Source of the DNA: Gari tellinella
Taxonomy: Eukaryota; Mollusca; Bivalvia; Cardiida; Psammobiidae
Length of the DNA: 64,000 nt
NCBI GenBank assembly: GCA_922989275.2
Contig: OV277864.1
Coordinates: forward strand, 52,947,550-53,011,549
Direction of reading: 5' to 3'
Made by a program: the position numbers and the translations under genes. Shown piece by piece: positions 1-11,370 of the stretch. Position 1 is the stretch's first letter. Every line of letters starts with the position of its first letter. Below the pieces are notes generated by a model, which had not been told where the DNA came from, did not search any database, and worked only from the letters and a program-made list of their open reading frames with translations.

Positions 1-116
1 TCAAGAGACCTTGCGGATTTATTGCATTGATTTTATATAAAGGTTTGAACATCTCGTCATATCACGAATACTGTTTTATGACAGTCGTTTAATTAAACAA
101 TACAACTCCGAAAGCA

Positions 117-313
117 GTTAAGTATGTCATTCTCAATGACGACATAAAGCGCGTTTGCAAACAGTTTGGGTCCTGATCAGACGTCTGATCCGGACCCAAA
201 CTCTTTGACAATTCTATCAATATTTATTGAGTCATACAACCTTCAATCTAATTTTGAAACGTGCCTTGCAGACGAAAATACTGAAGCAGACGACAATGAA
301 ACGGTGAAGGGGT
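117..313. repeat. MITE fragment with fold-back core
   Basis: A fold-back core at about 157-208 has arms starting GCAAACAGTTTGGGTCC that pair with GGACCCAAACTCTTTG. The flanks carry the GCAGACGACAAT motif also seen beside the core in elements at 34857 and 39399. It is probably a decayed piggyBac-like MITE; its TTAA ends are eroded. Confidence 0.5.
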
Positions 314-755
314 AAGTAATTTGGTAAGGAGAAGGTTGAAAATAGGAAGATGCGTGACTTTTACAACAGGTAAATGCTTAATGCAGTTGAAAGATTGCAG
401 GGGAAGTTATTTTGACAGAAAACAATGGTTAGAACATATTCAGGACAGGAAACTCTGCCATACTGCCATTATACTTGTTCTGTCGACTTACAGTGAGGAA
501 ATTATATTCTATTAATTGCGTTTAGGCAATAAAATAGTACATGTAAAAGTCACTCTCATTCAATTTGGAATATTTCTGATTCTGATCAGATCAATACTTT
601 TACATGTAACTCGACCATTATTCCGATTTATTAATAGAGCAACAGTATATTTCAAAACACGTAATTTTCAAAATTCATTAAATTGCGTATGCGTTTAATA
701 TGTGTTAACGCATTATCCACGGTTATAACATGCTGACTAAAACTTTACTCTAACA
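314..755. other. No gene recognised
   Basis: AT-rich sequence with only short random open frames (64 and 60 codons, neither with recognisable domains). No repeat with clear ends was found. Confidence 0.5.
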
Positions 756-1765
756 CAGTGCTTCCTCTCTACAACAACACCTGATAAGAGACAAAGTTGC
801 GTATGTGGTTCGGATGAAGTTGTTAAAGGGAGGGAAATTAAGACTGTGCTTACATGTACATATGCAAACAGCTTGAATTCTGATCAGGATTCAAGCTGTT
901 TGTGACTCTTCATTGTAAATCTTCTGTTTAGTTTAAACGATATTTTATTCAGAAGAAAAGGATTGGACAACAAAATGTCAGCTAATATTTAAGTTTGAGA
1001 AAAACAGCAGCCGACAACTTTGAGCAGACAATGTTGCAGCAGTGGAAGTATTAGACGTAATTGAACTGTTGGGAGAACAGCGGCAAATGTTGTTTTAAGG
1101 AAGGAATCGTCGATGTGAGGGCCGTTGAAATGAGGTATCAATGTATATTTAGAAACGATTATTACACTATGATAAAAATGTGCGATTGGTATAGCTACTA
1201 GAATACCAGTCAGACATAAACTACAGTACTCCCTCCTTACTGTCCCCAAAACAAAACAAGACAATTATATCTAATACTTTCACTGCTGTAATATCGTCAT
1301 ATTAAATGTATGGTCTGCTTTTTTATTCTCATAGTTACGTATTGGACATGTTAACAGAAGAAGCATTCAGACGAGTAATCTGATCTTGGTTAAAACTGTT
1401 CGAACTGTAAACTACGTCATGTTTAGCAATATAAATAGTCCCTCCTTATAACAAACAACTCCCTCCGAACAACACTTATAATATTTGTCGGCTAGGGTTT
1501 ACAATTAGTCCGCCACCAAAACCTAGGGTTAGGAACTTAGGAATAAGGTAAACTTTACTATCTGTCCGCAGGTCCTTTTGGTATTTTCGTAGAAATTAAA
1601 AGGTTATCTCCTGTGACATTAACCTGGCCATTTATTGTAACATTAATCTGGCCATTTCTTGTGACATTAACCTAACCATAAAAATAACATTTTTGGTGGC
1701 GGACTAATTGTAAAATCGCTCCATATTTGTCTCCTATTGAGTGTCGTTGTAGGGAGGAAGCACTG
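756..1765. mobile_element. Non-autonomous DNA element, CAGTGCTTCCTC ends
   Basis: Inverted ends of about 40 bp: the left end reads CAGTGCTTCCTCTCTACAAC and the right end is its near reverse complement, followed by TA. Single or degraded ends of this family recur near 2290, 9610, 11179, 17358 and 46795. The interior has a fold-back at 864-902 (arms GCAAACAGCTTGAAT) and a nested MITE at 1497-1716. No transposase is present. CAGT ends next to TA suggest the pogo/Tc1-mariner group. Confidence 0.6.
1497..1716. mobile_element. Nested MITE, TTTACAATTAGTCCGCC ends
   Basis: Inverted repeats of about 25 bp: TTTACAATTAGTCCGCCACC on the left and its complement at about 1690-1715. It sits inside the 756-1765 element. 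A motif containing ACATTAACCTGGCCAT occurs three times in imperfect tandem at about 1614-1680. Confidence 0.65.
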
Positions 1766-2023
1766 TAACATCTAACATAAACGTATTTATCAGCTATGCT
1801 ATGAAATCGAAGTGTATTCAGGCATAAATCTAAAAATCTGACTACTCGATATTAGCAAACGGTATCACGTCCGTATTTATGAAAACATGAACTGAATTAT
1901 AAACATTACTCAATTCAAATCCGTTGAAACATAGTGAACACGAATCGTATGCGCTATCCTTTCTAACATAGTGTATAGGCCGCTTTTATTGACCTGGCAG
2001 GGCGGAGTTTCGATGGAGACCAT

Positions 2024-2313
2024 TGAACTTTTAGGGCGGCAGCACTGTCGTTTTATTATCGGAATTACCGTTATCGTCCGCCTTTTTTCTCAACGTTACA
2101 AGTAAGTGGACATTTTGAGAAAAATAATGCAATGGCGAGTGGCAAACAGCTTGAATCCAGATCAAAAGCCGCGTAACGCGGGGTCTGATCTGGATTTGAG
2201 CTACTTGCAAATATAAGCCAAGTCTTATTCTCTCTCCCTTTAACAACTCCCTCCGTACAACACACGCAAAATGTATCTTCTATTGAGTGTTGTTGTAGAG
2301 AGGTAACACTGTA
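2024..2313. mobile_element. CAGTG-family element, partial
   Basis: The right end (GTTGTTGTAGAGAGGTAACACTGTA region, 2288-2313) is a good family end; the left end is poorly preserved. It contains a fold-back core at 2139-2213 with a CCGCGTAACGCGG centre. Confidence 0.5.
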
Positions 2314-2412
2314 TATACCCATTTCACGTTAACATGACTGCATGCATAAATTGTGATTCTCCATGTTGAAAGTATTGGATAACAACGATATAATACGGAA
2401 CTGTATAAAAAA

Positions 2413-2655
2413 GTCAAACAACTAGGTCTGACGTGTCAAAGGTCAGCCGAGTCCATTTTTTAGGGATAACAGCATTCCGCATGTTCTCGGACCATTTTTT
2501 TAACAGTCGAGTTTAGTATATTAGCTACAAATGAAGGCGGAATTGCTGTCAGCTGTTTAGCGCAGTTGGCAAAGTGTAGGTACCCAGAGTGCATTGTGAT
2601 AATAGTATTTTTGTTCAGCGTGGGTTCGAATCCCGCGTCAACCTCAAACTTTTTT
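2413..2655 (+). repeat. tRNA-like interspersed repeat, copy 1
   Basis: The head GTCAAACAACTAGGT is shared with the minus-strand copy at 4262-4530. About 140 bp later comes a tRNA-like stretch (TTAGCGCAGTTGGC as A box, GGTTCGAATCC as B box, 2560-2640), then a T run. The acceptor stem does not pair, so it is not a functional tRNA. The tRNA part is at the 3' side, the reverse of most SINEs. Confidence 0.55.
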
Positions 2656-2821
2656 TTAATCTAGAATGAATAGTAAAGCATTATCTTATTTCATACTGTA
2701 TTATACTGACTATTTATGCACATGTTCTTCAATGTTGAAGAAGGGGTGCATTAGTTTGAGTTCGAGTCCTATATTAGCCATATTTTCAAAAACAAAGGGA
2801 TGATAAAATACAAATATCAAT

Positions 2822-2960
2822 ACAAGTTATATATATTGCATAGCTCCCACGAGTTATCTCAATTAAACGCGCACACTGTACATGAGTGCGCGCATGCGCA
2901 CGAGTGTATGTGGGCGTGTTTAATTAGATAACGAGTGGGAGATACTGCAATATATTGCTT
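2822..2960. repeat. Fold-back element, 138 bp
   Basis: Arms of about 50 bp (containing CTCCCACGAGTTATCTC and GAGATAACTCGTTATCTAATT-type complement with small mismatches) flank a centre rich in GCGCGCATGCGC. The whole stretch can form one long hairpin. Confidence 0.65.
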
Positions 2961-3277
2961 GTAATATGGCTAAATATAGACCAAGAGGTTGGGCTCTGTG
3001 CAATTTACATCAACTATTGAGCGCTTTTGACATCCATTAGAATCCCCATTTGAACGACCAATCAGTGACAGGAACAACATCGCTATCTGCGCAAGTTATA
3101 CCAAATGTTGGGCGCTTTGCTAATCAAAGGTAGTGTAAACCCCATAAAAGAGACCAAACAAAGACTGGAATGTATACTCGTTAACCATTCCGACAACTTC
3201 CAGGATAGATCGCTTTCGCGGGCAGTGTGTTAAAGTTTTGCTGTAAAGACGAATGTTCTAGTTTCTGGGAATATTTG

Positions 3278-3532
3278 CAGGGTTGCCATTTCTCCGGATT
3301 TTTCCTAAATCTTCGGATTTTTTTCTAGTACATGGTAGCTTAAAGCAGGCTGAAAGTAAAGCAGAATGCGCCTTAAGGCGTATTTTGCTTTACTTTCAGC
3401 CTGCTTTAAGCAGTCACGTGTCAACAAAACTAGAAACAGGCGACGGGGAAAAGGTATGATTCGTAAAATCGCACTTGAAAAATGCAAATTTGGAAACCTT
3501 CGGATTTTTTTTGTCAACTTATGGCAGCCCTG
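3278..3532. mobile_element. hAT-like MITE, CAGGGTTGCCAT ends
   Basis: Ends CAGGGTTGCCAT and ATGGCAGCCCTG are inverted, 255 bp apart. The centre is a strong palindrome (about 3340-3415, arms CTTAAAGCAGGCTGAAAGTA). CAGGG ends suggest the hAT group, but the flanks show no clean 8-bp duplication. Related copies are at 6558, 27351 and 30837. Confidence 0.65.
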
Positions 3533-3670
3533 TATTTTCGTCACTAGCTTTCGCGCGTGTTTACTTCAAATGATTAATATGGATATCGGCACAGTGATGA
3601 CGGGACGATTTGCAGTAGAGAACACGTTTGCATTTCTCAATCAAATATTTAGCAATTTTTCCTTTGCACA

Positions 3671-3737
3671 ATATTTGGACCCAGATAAGACGCGTTGTAC
3701 AAGGCGTCTGTCTGGTCTGGATCCAAACTGGTTGAAA
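3671..3737. repeat. Fold-back core, GGATCCAAACT type
   Basis: Imperfect palindrome with arms TTTGGACCCAGATAAGACGC and GCGTCTGTCTGGTCTGGATC. It is related to the core found in many other MITEs of this window. Outer ends were not identified. Confidence 0.5.
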
Positions 3738-3828
3738 AGGAATTATCAATTTTGCACAAAATCGTTTATTGTTCAAAACAAATCGTGTTATTTCTCCATT
3801 GTGACTTGTGCTGCTATTACTATGCCAA

Positions 3829-4013
3829 GGCTCCAGATAAGAGGAGTTTTTCAAGAACTAAAATCTTTATTTCTGCATTAAACCCTATGGTGTCACTACT
3901 CACTAGAATCGTCTCTTCGAGACGATTCTAATGAATAGTAACACCATAGGATTAAATGTTGAAATGAGTGAGAAAATTTGGATTTGTTCCATTTACTCGC
4001 TCTTATCTGGGGC
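3829..4013. mobile_element. MITE, GGCTCCAGATAAGAGG ends
   Basis: Imperfect inverted ends about 185 bp apart and a central hairpin GAATCGTCTCTTCGAGACGATTC-type (about 3905-3928). Further copies lie at 17710 and 43382. The central hairpin is shared with the GGGGCCCG element at 15593, whose ends are different. Confidence 0.65.
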
Positions 4014-4261
4014 TTTATATCTGCCACACCGGATGTGCGCCAGACTGTGCGGTTAACTAGATGTCCGCCATTACTGTGCGGTTAACTAGTTAACTGCATG
4101 GTTTTCTACCAGTTATTGCATGGGCGGGGAAACTCCGCCCACTACAAAGTGTGCGGTATCCAACTTAAACTGGGGTACTTTTCTATAGAAAAATGCCGCA
4201 GCCGTGTTACAAGTTTTAGTTGTTTTATTGAGGGGGCTTTCTGCATTACTTAAATGCAATG

Positions 4262-4530
4262 TAATTACAGAATCCTTAATATTGTTTTAGCCAAAAAAAT
4301 AGTTTAGGTTGATGCAAGACTCGAACCCGCGCTTGATAAAATGTTTCTCGGCCATGCTTTCTTTCAGTCCTACGTCTTATCCACTACGCTATGTTTCCGA
4401 TAACTAATTCGTTTATTGTTTGTACAATAACTAAAACTTTTCATTTAAAATTGCCACGAAGATATCCGAAATGCTGATCTCCCTTATATATGGACTCGGC
4501 GACCCCGTGACACGTCTAACCTAGTTGTTT
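4262..4530 (-). repeat. tRNA-like interspersed repeat, copy 2
   Basis: Minus-strand copy of the repeat at 2413-2655. Head GTCAAACAACTAGGTT near 4530, B box GGGTTCGAGTC near 4328, and an A-box-like TAGCGTAGTGGATAAG near 4385, followed by a T run at the low-coordinate side. The head alone recurs at about 40013. Confidence 0.55.
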
Positions 4531-4718
4531 GACTATACCTTTCATCTTACAATCAAATGCAAATAAGATTATATTTGCCAAAGGTTAGCTCCACCCTGCC
4601 AGATGAAAAAAAAAATCGGTCTGTACATGTAACCGATAATGTGCTACATATCAACTAGACATATATAAGTTTTACAAGTTATGTTTTCCAATATTCATCT
4701 TCAAAAGACAATATGGCA

Positions 4719-4968
4719 TACAGTGGAGAATCTGTTATTCTTTCCCAATAAACGCGTTTACGCTAAAACTATTATTTGCAGTGCAAACAGTTTGGGGCAA
4801 GATCAGACGCCGGGTAACCCGGCGTCTGATCAGGCTCCAAACTGTTTGCCACCAAGATAAACATGAAATATCAGAAGTGTCAAAAAGTTGTTTTTTTCTA
4901 TGTTTTAGCGCTTTGCGTTTGCGTACGTTTGCGTTTAAACGGGAAAGAATAACAGATTCTCCACTGTA
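4719..4968. mobile_element. Pogo/Tc1-like MITE, CAGTGGAGAATCTG ends, copy 1
   Basis: Perfect inverted ends of about 28 bp (TACAGTGGAGAATCTG on the left) with TA at both edges, 250 bp in all. The interior holds a palindrome at about 4790-4850 with arms GTTTGG...GACGCCGGGT. It is close in sequence to the copies at 6800 and 48823, which implies fairly recent spread. Confidence 0.8.
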
Positions 4969-5208
4969 AGTAGAACTTGATAAACGAGGTTTCAATTGAC
5001 TGATTGACTCTGAACATGTGCGTGACAATCTTATCTTAAATAAATTTGGGAACTAATTGAAAAGCATTTGGAGGATGATTTCATCAATCTGACAAAATTC
5101 ATAAACATTTTCATTACGTTGTGTGCCATGCTATCAGTTTCACGTATTTCAGCAAGAAATGAAATTTAATTAACCTTGATCATGCTAAGAAAGAACTTAC
5201 CTAATAGT

Positions 5209-5662
5209 TTAACCAATTGCCTCATAAATTCGTTTTTTATGCCTTTAATGTATTCCTCCACTGAATAAAATAGTTCCAGTTGAGCATGTATCATAAGAAA
5301 TGATTTCTATGTTTTAGCAGATAATGGCTTAAAGCAGGCTGAAAGTAAAGCAAAATGTGCCTGAAAGCGCATTCTGCTTTACTTTCAACCTGCTTTTAGT
5401 AGTCACCTGCCTTCAAAACTAGAGTCCGGCTATAGGGTATCGGGTTTCGTTTTTTATGCCTTTAATTTATTCATCCATTGAAGAAAATAGTTCCAATTGA
5501 GCATGTATCATAAGAAACGATTTCTATGTTCTAGCAGATAATGGCTTAAAGCAGACAGAAAGTTAAGCAGAATGCGCCTGAAGGCGCATTCTGCTTTACT
5601 TTCAACCTGTTTTCAGTGGTCACCTACCGTCACAACTACAGTCAGGTTATAGGGTAATGGGT
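5209..5662. repeat. Tandem dimer of a TTAACCCATTACCC-type MITE
   Basis: Two copies of the same MITE lie head to tail with a period of 217 bp (CGTTTTTTATGCC recurs at 5231 and 5448). Each carries the CTTAAAGCAG...CTGCTTT palindrome. The right end reads GGGTAATGGGT; the left TTAA end is worn. Confidence 0.65.
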
Positions 5663-6557
5663 GAAACTGTAACACAGAGTCTTATTAGAATCCAAACATT
5701 TTTACACTCGTATTAAGATAGATTATAACCAGGATTATCCGAAACGTGGCTAATCCAGAAAATTGCTTTATTTGATAACGATTTTTAAACCCATGTCGAA
5801 TGACATACACGAAGCTCGCTATCTCGAACACATTTAGTAGAGCTAACCCGTATTACTTTTTGATGAATTTCTTAATTTTAAGTTCGCTTATACGGAAATT
5901 ACCCGTATTTCTAACGTATACATAATACGGGTATGTTACATTTGAAACAATTTGAAATATCAAAGTAAACATGTATATCTTAAACCTTTCTCAACCAGCA
6001 CACGACCTTATCCGACATGATCATTTGGAGGATGTCGGATAAGGCAGGTTAAACTGTATATTGAAGTAAATTGTGTTCAGTTATTTCACAGATGCCAGTT
6101 CGCTAGTAGCCGATAATGTAACAGTGTAATGGCTTATGTGATCACAGTCTCAAATAGATTTGACCCTGCTCAGATATCAAGGAGCTGTACGTCTCTTCTC
6201 GATTCAAACTATTTGACAATCTACTGATTTTTACAAAGAGAAAAACGAATGAATCGATCTAAAACACTATATAGAAGAACGAAGTTGCTTATCAAAACTC
6301 TCTAGAAATCTGAAGGTCCCGATGATTTCCCGAAAAAAAGGACACCGATCGAACCACACGTTGTTGCAACCTGCTTTGTGTCATGCGGTCATTATAAGCC
6401 TAGTGTATATAACAGGAGGCAGACAGTTTAGATCCTGATGACGCCACGTGACACGGCGTCTCATCAGTGTCTGCACCGATTATGTTATATATTAAATGTT
6501 CTGCTGTGTGTATGAAAAAGTATTACAGTGTACTAAGATCATCCTCATATATGTTTC
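5663..6557. other. No gene recognised
   Basis: AT-rich DNA without a convincing open frame. It includes a worn fold-back at about 6136-6223 (CAGTCTCAAATAGATTTGACCCTGCTCAG with GATTCAAACTATTTGACA) and a short inverted motif around 6000-6045 containing CTTATCCGACATGATC. Confidence 0.4.
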
Positions 6558-6731
6558 TCTATTATTTTCCGAATTATTCCGAAATCTTCGGATTTTTATT
6601 CTATCAGATTGTAGATTAAATCGTATTGAAAGTAAAGCAGAATGTGCCTCCATGCGCATTCTGCTTTACTTTCAACCTGCTCTAAGTAATCGCGTTTGAA
6701 AAATAGAAATAATCAACTTACGGCAGCCCTG
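6558..6731. mobile_element. hAT-like MITE, 5' end lost
   Basis: Right end CGGCAGCCCTG and internal TCTTCGGATTTTTATTCTA match the element at 3278. The central palindrome at about 6635-6685 (AAGTAAAGCAGAATG arms) is kept; the left end is missing. Confidence 0.55.
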
Positions 6732-6799
6732 TGCTAGTGATGTGCACTCTCACGGTACATGTTAATTATCATTTTAGACATATCTTGTATTACATATAG

Positions 6800-7049
6800 T
6801 ACAGTGGAGAATCTGTTATTCTTTCCCAATAAACGCGTTTACGCTAAAACTATTATTTGCAGTGCAAACAGTTTGGAGCCAGATCAGACGCCGGATAACC
6901 CGGCGTCTGATCAGGCTCCAAACTGTTTGCCACCAAGATAAACATGAAATATCAGAATTGTCCAAAAGTTGTACTTTTCTACGTTTTAGCGCTTTGCGTT
7001 TGCGTACGTGTGCGTTTAAACGGGAAAGAATAACAGATTATCCACTGTA
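6800..7049. mobile_element. Pogo/Tc1-like MITE, CAGTGGAGAATCTG ends, copy 2
   Basis: 250 bp with TA at both edges and inverted ends like the element at 4719 (one mismatch in the right end). The central palindrome GCCGGATAACCCGGC is at about 6890-6905. Nearly the same sequence as copy 1 along its length. Confidence 0.8.
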
Positions 7050-7892
7050 AGTCAAATAAAACATCTGTTCCGTTCTTTTCTGTATAATGAAATATTCCAG
7101 TAAGCTCATAGGGAGAGGTTATTGCAAAACCCAGACATAAATCGGTTAAAAACGTCTCGTGGATAGGCATTACAATTACGAGCACTGTCCCCATTGACTA
7201 GAAACTGTACGGCTACAAATGACTAAATGTGATCGAGAAATGAAATTAAGTAGTTGGCATTGCAATGGTTTAGTCATATCAATATTGAAATCATCAATCA
7301 AATAAACTTGGTTTACTCGGACAAGCATGCGGGAAAACAATTAGTTTCCTTCATTTAAGACAGGAGCAAATATCTCTATGAGGTTTTGTGCTTGTTCGGA
7401 GAGAGAACTGTGTTGTACATTGTATCTTAGCTACAGCATCTCCATTCTAATACCGCTAATGGGTATAAACATATATTTGTTTTACATGTGTTATCCTTGA
7501 ACGTTCCACACTCTACGGGTACATTAAGAGCACTATTGCAAAAACTGTATTGCCTTTATCGTAAAACTGTTGCAAGAAATTTGTTGAAATAGCACTGCTT
7601 TCTCTAAACACTAATGATTGCTTAAAGAGATTGAAATACAGAATTGACCTATTTCTATATTTACTTTTTTTTACACTTCAATGCAAGATGACAATATAAA
7701 TGTCAAAATGACACGATTTGTTTTTTTTAGAAAACAGTGATTACATGCATATAAGCAAAGACAATAAACGGTGTGTACAACTGAAACATGTATAGGCATA
7801 GTGATTAGTTTTAACCTTGAACTGCCAAATTGTTCGTGATACATTTACCTATTCACCCTTTTATTGTCGTCTGCATAAAGCTGTAAATAAAT
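7050..7892. other. No gene recognised
   Basis: AT-rich sequence with no supported gene and no repeat with clear ends. Confidence 0.5.
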
Positions 7893-7893
7893 A

Positions 7894-8101
7894 GAGTGGA
7901 GAAGATGTTATCCTTCCCCGTTTACAAAACAAAATGCAGATGCGTTGCCTTGAATAAGGTAGAATGACACAATTTGACAAGTTTGAATACTTATTCAAAA
8001 TTCAGTTGCCCGGTGTCTGATCTGGTTCCAAACAGTTTGCAGTGAAGATAATAGTTTAACCGTAAACGCGATAATTGGTAAAAATAACATCTTCCCCACT
8101 G
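7894..8101. mobile_element. Diverged relative of the CAGTGGAGAA MITE
   Basis: Left end AGTGGAGAAGATGTTAT pairs with right end ATAACATCTTCCCCACT. The inner GTTTACGATTA-type and GTCTGATCTGGTTCC pieces resemble the 4719 family, but one arm of the core is lost. Confidence 0.55.
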
Positions 8102-8808
8102 AAACGCAGATAATGCCTCAGATACAAAAATTTTTTAACAGACCAGTCCTTACAAACAATTCAAATAGGATGAGCTACTAGTTACATGTATATGTACATA
8201 ATGTAATTATTGTTTGCCACTCAGGGAAGTATAAAATCTCACCTCATTATTCATAAACGAACACTCTTCCTTGTGAACTATCGCGGCAGTTTTGTAAGAT
8301 ACACGTTTACACAACAATATATTAGTTTACCCTTCATTGTCATGGGAAATGGTAAGAGCATTTAAAGCATGCAAAGTAATGTTTAATCATTTAAACTGCC
8401 ATAAACGATAACTCATGCGTTACATCTCACATATTTTAGGTTTAGAAGCATACAGTAAATGAACCGTGCATGTATTGTTGCCCGTTTATGTGTATGTGTA
8501 GGTTTCTATGCCTTTTAGACCATGTCAGCTAAGGATACCAGATGTGGTTTGAGTACAGTGTTTGTCGTACTACTTTGTGTTAATGTATATGAGTATATTT
8601 GCATGGCTGCGTTCAGCAACAAACTGCACATTTCAATATCAAATCAACATAGTATGACATTTGTCACTTACTGTGACAGTTCTTGTTTCCGAAAAAACTT
8701 TTAACAGCTAGAAGTTATTATTGTAATGCACAAATATCATTGATCTTAATGCACTGGTGCAAGTTAATGTTTGGCGCATATCATGCAATGACCAACCAGA
8801 TGTAACTT
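8102..8808. other. No gene recognised
   Basis: Only a 60-codon open frame at 8522-8704 with no recognised domain; a signal-like hydrophobic start is visible, but no splice or homology support. Confidence 0.4.
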
Positions 8809-9134
8809 ACAGTACTGAATCTTATTAGATTAACAATTTTTGCGATTCGCTTGCAATTCGATGGAAATTCGCTTGCAATTCGATGACAATTCGCTTGCGA
8901 TTCAAGGTACTAGCTTTACCCTCGGGTAAGTTTTCTTGAATGGTATTTTTCACAAATTTTCGCAAATATGCCTTCGTTATTGTTTTCGATTCCATTTTTG
9001 TCACAACCGCTTCGGAAAATTCGCGTAAAAATATTCAAACGTAGGATTTGTTATTTGAAGCGCGCGATTCGATGGCAATTCGATGGCAATTCGCTTGCGA
9101 TTATTAATTTAATTTAATAAGGTTCAGTACTGTA
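8809..9134. mobile_element. MITE, TACAGTACTGAAT ends, with internal short repeats
   Basis: Inverted ends TACAGTACTGAATCTTATTA and its near complement ending at 9134, both starting with TA. Inside, CAATTCGATGG/AATTCGCTTGC motifs repeat at 8840-8905 and again at 9064-9102, in the same orientation near each end. 326 bp. Confidence 0.65.
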
Positions 9135-9604
9135 ATGTTAGTAAGCTTAGTCACCTAACATGATTTGATGTTCAACAGTTTGAAAATTTTACACATGCCA
9201 ATCAAACGAAGTTAACAGCAATAGCAGAATAAATGTAATAAATAAATATTTTGATAGCGACGTGAAAACTGAATTGATGACATGATCATAGACTGACACA
9301 TCTTTGTCAACTAAATTTATACAGGAAAAGGTACGTTTACAACAAGACGATGCCATGCCCGACAACTGCTTACCGAGTACGATCGGACAGTAGGTAAAGA
9401 TTACATGTGTCTTTGCTCAGTGAAATGATAAGTATCTTCCGCAAGGCTAAACTCTCTGACAATAGCATTATCTAGGTTCTTTACTTCCAAATACTGATCT
9501 TCTTTAATGTTTACAACGTATGTTATGCCATATAAAATAGCTCACTCGTCTCTAGTGCAGATTTGTTGAATAATAATCGAAGGAATTGTAAATCGTCATG
9601 AATT

Positions 9605-9677
9605 TATAGATACACTGTGCCCCCTCTATACAACGACACCTGATGGAAGACAAAGATTGTGTGCGTTGTTCGGAGGG
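9605..9677. repeat. CAGTG-family element end
   Basis: TACACTGTGCCCCCTCTATA followed by CAACGACACCTGATGG matches the left end of the 756-1765 element. The rest is displaced by the nested repeat that follows. Confidence 0.5.
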
Positions 9678-9812
9678 AGTCGATATCTCGAACTCGCTTA
9701 ACTCGAATTTTCCGATATTTCGAAACATGAATTTGCCATCTTTCAAGCTTGGTTTAGGTGAAAATACCCGTGTTTCAATGTTTAACGGAGTTCGAGATAT
9801 CGAAGTTCGACT
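9678..9812. mobile_element. MITE with TCGATATCTCGAACTC ends
   Basis: Left AGTCGATATCTCGAACTC pairs with right GAGTTCGAGATATCGAAGTT. It lies inside a broken CAGTG-family element. The ends resemble pogo/Tigger-type CAGTCGAACTTCGATATC termini. Confidence 0.55.
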
Positions 9813-10521
9813 GTGAGTACACATGCTTAAACTATAAGAATAGGAAATACAGATCGACGACCCTTGCTAATAAAAGCATGCTCTGGCAGTGAAAGGGGTA
9901 ATCTATCAAGATGTCTCTAGGCATGATGTTCCACAAAAATACATGACAGTTACATAATGAGTCCAATAATTAGAGTCAACACTACAATGACTTGGAATAG
10001 TATTGCAAATTAGCTTGTGCATAAGTCGGCAAACCTCTCATTCGAACCGATTGATATTATTAAGGGCAAATAGAAAATAATGTATACTCAGATTGCTATG
10101 GCAAACATCAATCAATGCAGTTATAGATTATTGGTTATTGGGCGAAATATCATATCTGATTATCGACATAAATTATGTATAAAAGTGTGTTAAGAAAGCT
10201 GTACATCGAATATCAAAAGTCGTGCTATTGAACAGTAATTCACACAACGGGATTCGTGTTTTCCCCATGTATGACAAAATTGCTAATATATGTCTTATTC
10301 AAAAGAAGAGAAACGGCACGGTCAAGGTAATGTGTACTGATATAAGGTTGTCCATAGCACTATATGAAGAAGACATATCTAGAACTAATATTGAGTTTAC
10401 ATAATAAGCATATAGAACTGTATAATGATGTAAAAAGCTAAAATAACCGAAGTACAATAAACCCCCAGTTCTTACATGTCATGCATTAACATACTAATGT
10501 GTTCGACTTATGCGAATTCGA
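9813..10521. other. No gene recognised
   Basis: AT-rich with only a 60-codon chance frame at 10222-10404. Nothing else supported. Confidence 0.5.
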
Positions 10522-10730
10522 TACAGTAAAGCCTCTCTATTACGACCACTTAATCGAAGGCTCACTTGTTGTTTTACCAAAACAGCTAACAGCTTTAAGC
10601 AAAGTGACAGTTAAACAGAAAGCTCCTAAAAGAGCTTTGTTTGTACTGTCAACTTGCTTTAAGCAGTCACCTGTCGTAAACACCTAAAAGTTAACACAAT
10701 TTCGTGGTCGTAATAGAGAGGTGTACTGTA
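10522..10730. mobile_element. Pogo-like MITE, CAGTAAAGCCTCTCTATTACG ends
   Basis: Inverted ends of about 28 bp (TACAGTAAAGCCTCTCTATT and its complement with GTGGTCGTAATAGAGAGG) with TA at both edges. The centre is a hairpin of GCTCCTAAAAGAGC type within arms TTTAAGCAAAGTGACAGT. Further copies: 18016, 44320, 49266, with fragments at 22683, 29857, 42222 and 62216. The ends match the pogo/Tigger style. Confidence 0.75.
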
Positions 10731-11178
10731 TTTATGGGTTCGCGTGTAATTAAATCAAATGGCAGGGCTCCACCTTCATTTATCATAATCAATATGAAAA
10801 GGGGAAAATGGTAAAAATCTTTAATACATTTCTACAACAGTTTATTGTGCAGCACAACACAAATCATGGAATATATTAGCCTACTAAATGCAAACGTATT
10901 ACAAGTGGTATTGCAAAAGTGTCAACTGATGTAATAATTATATATTACAGAATTTGTATTGCTTCATTCGCCAGTTTTAAGAAGTATGATATATCGATTC
11001 AGCAATACCCTACCACAGCAACCGCTTAACATGTTGTTAGATGGGAAAGAGAATGTCTGATTCAAGTTTTTGTCTTATTTGGAATAAATACTACGCTTTT
11101 GAACTTATGCAACATTGATGTATTTGCAAATCAGTTTTCTCCTGATCTGACGCTTCGTAACACATACAAATTTCAATA

Positions 11179-11370
11179 CAGTGCTCCCTCTCTACAACAA
11201 TACCAAGTAGGAGACAAATACTTTGAGGATGTCTTTGATGGGAGGATAAAATTACACTCTTAGAGTGTTGAGCATGAAATGGCCTACACTATTTTTATTA
11301 ACATTTTGAATCCAGACCAGATTCTACGTAACGCAGCATCTGATCTAGACTCAAACCGTTTCCAATTAGT
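11179..11370. repeat. CAGTG-family end plus fold-back core
   Basis: Left end TACAGTGCTCCCTCTCTACA at 11179, then at about 11310-11368 a palindrome with arms TTTTGAATCCAGACCAG and CTGATCTAGACTCAAA around CTACGTAACGCAG. No right end was found. Confidence 0.5.

Noticed and set aside
2553..2645. Functional tRNA gene
   Set aside because: B box and T arm are good, but the acceptor stem does not pair and the middle is too long; treated as a tRNA-like repeat.
3366..3881. 171-codon frame
   Set aside because: It runs through two different MITEs and their palindromes, so it is a chance frame of repeat DNA.
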